Positions 60,287 to 64,000 of a stretch of 64,000 nucleotides of DNA are shown here, piece by piece. The position numbers and the translations under genes were made by a program. The notes below the pieces were generated by a model that saw only the letters and a program-made list of their open reading frames with translations, was not told the DNA's origin and did not search any database. Source of the DNA: Symsagittifera roscoffensis (Eukaryota > Xenacoelomorpha > Acoela > Convolutidae); assembly GCF_963678635.1 (NCBI RefSeq), contig NC_087065.1:27175254-27239253 (forward strand), written 5' to 3'. The stretch's first letter is position 1, and each line of letters opens with the position of its first letter.

Positions 60287-62901
60287 CGTGGGCTAAAAAA
60301 ATTATTATTTTGAGACTGAAAAGCGGTGGTATGGGGTTGTTCTATGATTTGTTCATATGTATTTTCATCTAGTGAATGGTGTGTCATTATATGTTGAATG
60401 GGACTTTGTGATATAGTTGGTCTAAAATTTGGATTATTTGTTATTGCTAAATTTCGAAAATTTCGTGGGACTAGTGATAATGGATGGTTATGTGGTAGTG
60501 GTGGTAACTGTGGTGCTGTAGGCGTAATGTCTACATTGTTATGTTCTTCGTCGTATGTGTTCTGTCTTGTTGCTATTTTTGTGTTGTATTCCTTTATTTG
60601 TGCATCTAAAAGAATTTTGTTTATTGATGATGAAAAAATTCCAAAAAATCCTGCAAATAGTATGCGTGCTACACTTGCTTGTCTATTTACTTGTGTGTGT
60701 ATAGCGCATGTATTATAGATTCCTTTTAAAAGCGAAAAAAGAAATCCTATAAAGTTAAACATTGCGTATAAAATAGTCAATTTTTCTAAGATGTAGTAGG
60801 GCCATCCTAGAAAATCGAGAATTTTATTTTTTAGTGTAACAAAGCTAAAAATATTTATAGGTGAAATTTCTTGTGGTCGGTATTTTTCACCGTTTAGATA
60901 TATATAGTCTTTAATGTCTTTAAAATATCCGCTATAGTCTTGTGTATAAATATCTGCAAATCCTGCTGTTTCGGCAAGTTTGCGTAAGTTTTGGTCAATT
61001 GATTGTCTTTGTATCGTGTCCATTTGTGTTAATAATTCTTGGAATTGTTGTGTTCTAATGTGATGTTGTATATCGGATTTTGAATATATTCCAATTGATT
61101 GTAAGTCAATATTTGGGTTTCGAACAATAGCTCTAATGCTTTCAGGTGAAAATTTTTTGAGTGATTGCATTAATGTGGGATATGGAGTAAGAAGATAATA
61201 TTTATCTTCATCAGGGTTCAGTTGAACTACATTGTGGCTATTTTCTGATCCACATGGGACTGCGGTATCCCAGAAATAGGTTCGTCTTGAAAGTGTGTCA
61301 ACGAAGTGTACCTTATTCTTATAAAAGATAGGGATTCTTTTATAGCATCGTTTATCTTCAAAAACATATAGTGGTGATACTTTTTTGGTACAGGTATAAA
61401 ACCATAAAATGTTTCCTTCATAATCTAAAAAAATTGATCTATTTCCTGATAGTAAATATCCTGCGTAGGGTATTTTTAATACTGCTAGTGCAAGTGATTG
61501 TAGGATTTGTGTCCTTTCTAATTCGCATAGCTGGTGAAGTGTTTCTAATTCAGATAGTGACTTTTCTTGAAAAATTCGGCTAATTGTGTAGTCTAATTTC
61601 ATATCTAGGTGAATATCATAGTGGATGTTACCGAAATATGTACTATTCATTAGTGATAATTCTTGTAAACGTGTGCTTCTAGTGTCATGGGGCTTTAGAT
61701 GTCCACCAGGTTGATTTTTACTTTTTTGAAAATCAACTGGTATATATGATGTTCCTTCGTTTATAGGGTGACTTGTGGCGTATGGGTCGATTTTTACTTT
61801 TCCAGTGGTCATGTCGAATCCTTTTTCATATTCAACTAATATCTCGGAGTATTGTGTTTTGTGAAGTGGATTTCTGTATTTACATGCAAGTTCTGTTTCT
61901 TGATATATTTGAAAACGTGTCAATTTACTTTCTATATTGTGTATGTTTCTAAAATTAGAACTTTGTCTTCGTGATGGATGGACTTGTTCATATGGAATTG
62001 ATTGTATGAAATATTTTTCGTGAAATTTTATCATACGAGCGTGTATTTTTGCTACTTGAAATGTTGTACATGTGTCTTCAGGGAACCAAACAATTGTTGC
62101 TTGTGTTCGTGTTGTAGGGTCACAATAGCCTTGGTCGTTTTTACAAGGTAATCTAATTCCTTGATAGATCATTGTGTTGTCTGATAAATCGCGTGTGAGT
62201 TGTATTTTTTCGAGTTGTATTTTCCAATCAAAAAACATGATTTCTTGATATCCTTTATTTTTTGTGTCTGCTTTGCAGTTTGATGGGTCATTTATACCAA
62301 TGTGTGGTATCCAGTGTTTATCGTGTATATCATAAGTTAATCTTCCGTGTGCGCCGTTGTATGGGTATTTTTCATCTAATTTTATATGTCCTTGATATCT
62401 TTCAAGTTCTGCTTGATGTACAGAATCTGCAAAAACTTGGAAATATACTAATTTTCTATCAGTGTTTTTATTTCTTGTGATATTGAGTCTTAGTAACTCG
62501 TTTTTACAATCTTCGGGATTGAGATGTAGAAGTCGTTCGATATTACTTTGGTAGAATGATTCGTGGTCAAGTCGGTTTTTATTTCCATTTGAGACTTGTG
62601 AACAATGTACTTTCTTTTCGGAAAATGTCGCTGTGAATTTATATCCTTTAACTGTTGTTGCTCGGGCTTTTGAATAAAGTGTCGCTATTACATTTGTTGT
62701 TTCTATAGCTTGTGGTTCTGTTTCGCATTGTGATACTTGATTTATTGCATATTTGTGTAATGTTTTTTGTTTGTTTTCGTCACAATCGTAATGTGTTACT
62801 AATAAATCTTGGGGTCCTGTGCGGGGGGAAGGGTTTATGTTTTCATTTGAGGTTATTAGAAAAAGGAGTTGGAGAAAAATTAAAATTTTTAGAATATACA
62901 T
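60283..62901 (-). CDS. envelope-like type I membrane glycoprotein, 872 residues
   Basis: ATG 62901 overlaps the end of the preceding frame by 13 bases; TGA is at 60285-60283. Residues 1-18 are a clear signal peptide (MYILKILIFLQLLFLITS). The large outer part has about 13 cysteines and N-glycosylation sequons (NIT, NST, NRS). A hydrophobic stretch at ~708-725 is the likely membrane anchor; a second one lies at ~744-765. The ~107-residue tail is polar, Pro-rich and contains PTAP at 794-797. The block around residues 475-560 (a sheet-like Cys-rich segment with FVDTLSRRTYFWDTAVPCG) reminds me of class III-type fusion glycoproteins of chuvirus-like viruses and their captured retroelement copies, but this is memory of overall pattern, not a search. 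The frame is intact over 872 codons, so it was recently under selection or recently inserted. Cell entry or cell-to-cell spread is the likely role. Confidence 0.6.
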   Translation of the reverse strand: MYILKILIFLQLLFLITSNENINPSPRTGPQDLLVTHYDCDENKQKTLHKYAINQVSQCETEPQAIETTNVIATLYSKARATTVKGYKFTATFSEKKVHCSQVSNGNKNRLDHESFYQSNIERLLHLNPEDCKNELLRLNITRNKNTDRKLVYFQVFADSVHQAELERYQGHIKLDEKYPYNGAHGRLTYDIHDKHWIPHIGINDPSNCKADTKNKGYQEIMFFDWKIQLEKIQLTRDLSDNTMIYQGIRLPCKNDQGYCDPTTRTQATIVWFPEDTCTTFQVAKIHARMIKFHEKYFIQSIPYEQVHPSRRQSSNFRNIHNIESKLTRFQIYQETELACKYRNPLHKTQYSEILVEYEKGFDMTTGKVKIDPYATSHPINEGTSYIPVDFQKSKNQPGGHLKPHDTRSTRLQELSLMNSTYFGNIHYDIHLDMKLDYTISRIFQEKSLSELETLHQLCELERTQILQSLALAVLKIPYAGYLLSGNRSIFLDYEGNILWFYTCTKKVSPLYVFEDKRCYKRIPIFYKNKVHFVDTLSRRTYFWDTAVPCGSENSHNVVQLNPDEDKYYLLTPYPTLMQSLKKFSPESIRAIVRNPNIDLQSIGIYSKSDIQHHIRTQQFQELLTQMDTIQRQSIDQNLRKLAETAGFADIYTQDYSGYFKDIKDYIYLNGEKYRPQEISPINIFSFVTLKNKILDFLGWPYYILEKLTILYAMFNFIGFLFSLLKGIYNTCAIHTQVNRQASVARILFAGFFGIFSSSINKILLDAQIKEYNTKIATRQNTYDEEHNNVDITPTAPQLPPLPHNHPLSLVPRNFRNLAITNNPNFRPTISQSPIQHIMTHHSLDENTYEQIIEQPHTTAFQSQNNNFFSPR

Positions 62902-64000
62902 GTGTATGACAATCCTGAGTATGGGTTATAAAATGTGATGTAACCAATTGTCTTTTTGGTATATCTGTCGTATTTGTATATTACTTCAGTTGTTATAAAT
63001 GATGGTGGTAGGGATTGAGCTGTTATATTTGGTGGATTTAATGGATAGGGATGTTGAGTAATGTTGTTTAGTTTAACCATGATTTCAAATTTTAATTGTA
63101 GACTATTCTGTTGGAGTATTTGGATGTTATGAGCACGAATGTCTTCGTGAATGTCTTGTCTATATTGTAGTCTATTTAGTGCCCTGTTGTGGAGTCGGTT
63201 ACTTTCTAGGTGTTGTCCAAATAATGGTGGAGGTGCTGTGAATGTAATCCAGTCTAGTCTTAAAGGAAAATTTGTTGATGATTGTTCTCGATATCTAGCG
63301 TCGAGGTTATTTGGGAAATTTAAGTTAAAAGGTGGTGGTGAAATCTGGCTTATTGATGGTGTTGATGGTAGTGATAATGTTTCTGGTAGTGATGAGGATG
63401 TTGTTGTATCCGTAGAAATATCTATTGGATCATTGATTAAATTTGGTTCACCTTGTGTGAATGAATGTGTTGTCCAGTATGGTAGTCGTGATGTTTGGTT
63501 TGTAGGGTTAAAGGGATTTTCACGTATTTGTTCAGATGTTGGCGTTGAACCTAAGTAATCTGATGGTAGGCTTGAGGTGCTACGTTGTGAAAGAAGCGTA
63601 GGGGTTTCTGGTAATATACCAATGGGGTTTTCTGGTGTACTTTGTGATGGGGATTGAGGTATATCAAAATGAACTCGGGGAGTTTGAAAATTTCTGTTTC
63701 GTCGAGGATGTATAATTTGTCTATTTATTTCGACTGTATTTTGGTTTTGACTAGGATTTCGTATTTTACTCAATTCTTGTGGAAGTGTTGGGTATAAGTT
63801 ATATGTTGGTTCGCTTAGAGGTGCTTGTCGTTGAACTGGTTCTAGTGGTTCTGATAAGCGAGCGTGTCGTTCTTCAAAGGTATATGGGTTATTTTGAAAA
63901 GAAATTCGTGTAGATGTTTGGGGGTTTTGGGTAGTTGAAGGTGGTGTCGGGTTTTCCTGGGATGATGTCGGTGAAGACTGACTGTGTGATTGTTGGTTAG
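62889..64000 (-). CDS. Pro/Ser/Thr-rich protein of the envelope-bearing element, 5' end outside window
   Basis: The frame ends at TAA 62891-62889 and is open upstream to the window edge (I followed it codon by codon from 63773 to 64000), so at least 370 residues are present and the start lies beyond. About the first 250 are low-complexity Pro/Ser/Thr/Asn/Gln, probably disordered. The last ~120 are more ordered (LRLDWITFTAPPPLFGQHLE, then a basic helix-like segment and a Tyr-rich end GYITFYNPYSGLSYTCIF). There is no signal peptide or membrane segment in view. By position just before a glycoprotein gene it could be a phosphoprotein-, matrix- or gag-like structural protein; this is inference only. 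Its end overlaps the glycoprotein start by 13 bases. Confidence 0.5.
   Translation of the reverse strand, partial: NQQSHSQSSPTSSQENPTPPSTTQNPQTSTRISFQNNPYTFEERHARLSEPLEPVQRQAPLSEPTYNLYPTLPQELSKIRNPSQNQNTVEINRQIIHPRRNRNFQTPRVHFDIPQSPSQSTPENPIGILPETPTLLSQRSTSSLPSDYLGSTPTSEQIRENPFNPTNQTSRLPYWTTHSFTQGEPNLINDPIDISTDTTTSSSLPETLSLPSTPSISQISPPPFNLNFPNNLDARYREQSSTNFPLRLDWITFTAPPPLFGQHLESNRLHNRALNRLQYRQDIHEDIRAHNIQILQQNSLQLKFEIMVKLNNITQHPYPLNPPNITAQSLPPSFITTEVIYKYDRYTKKTIGYITFYNPYSGLSYTCIF

Noticed and set aside
60045..60718. + strand frames opposite the glycoprotein and third frame
   Set aside because: They overlap long - strand frames, and their Gly/Val/Cys-rich translations reflect the G+T-rich strand bias.

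Overview
The window is AT-rich eukaryotic nuclear DNA, most likely from an invertebrate animal. It holds the end of a TRPC-type cation channel gene, an intron-rich calmodulin-like gene, a second spliced gene I do not recognise, several DNA-transposon and retrotransposon families, and a 22.5 kb satellite array. There is no bacterial-type operon structure. A 200-base assembly gap lies at 27144-27343. Splice sites, tRNA-derived SINE promoter boxes and Ty3/gypsy proteins all point to an animal; I cannot name the phylum.

Left part (1-25.95 kb). Positions 1-552 encode the C-terminal tail of a TRPC-like channel. Then come a 177-bp tandem repeat split by an inverted-repeat element, a tRNA-related SINE and a second inverted-repeat element full of 11-bp near-palindromes. 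A calmodulin-like gene on the + strand has four exons between 8856 and 15837; its first intron carries an element ending in G tracts. A decayed Ty3/gypsy copy lies on the - strand (17.3-20.8 kb). An unrecognised Gly/Pro-rich gene on the - strand (23217-25953) has four exons whose splice phases agree.

Middle (26-56.4 kb). A probable LTR and coding-like remnant on the - strand run into the gap. A nearly full-length but broken Ty3/gypsy element on the + strand follows (27344-33153: zinc knuckle, protease, reverse transcriptase, RNase H, integrase, extra lysine-rich C-terminal part, polypurine tract, LTR). Next to it is a tandem array of about 250 copies of a ~90-bp monomer (33933-56439) with several layers of higher-order repeats (628, 2555, about 2782/1075 and 898 bp).

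Right part (about 57-64 kb). The composition changes sharply: the + strand is G+T-rich, so the - strand is A+C-rich. On the - strand are three closely packed frames: a Pro/Ser/Thr-rich protein open to the window edge, an 872-residue envelope-like membrane glycoprotein overlapping it by 13 bases, and a third protein frame joined to the glycoprotein by an ATGA stop/start overlap and interrupted by two in-frame stops. This looks like part of an integrated virus or envelope-bearing retroelement. It is the best candidate for something undescribed in the window; its polymerase, if any, would lie to the right of the window.
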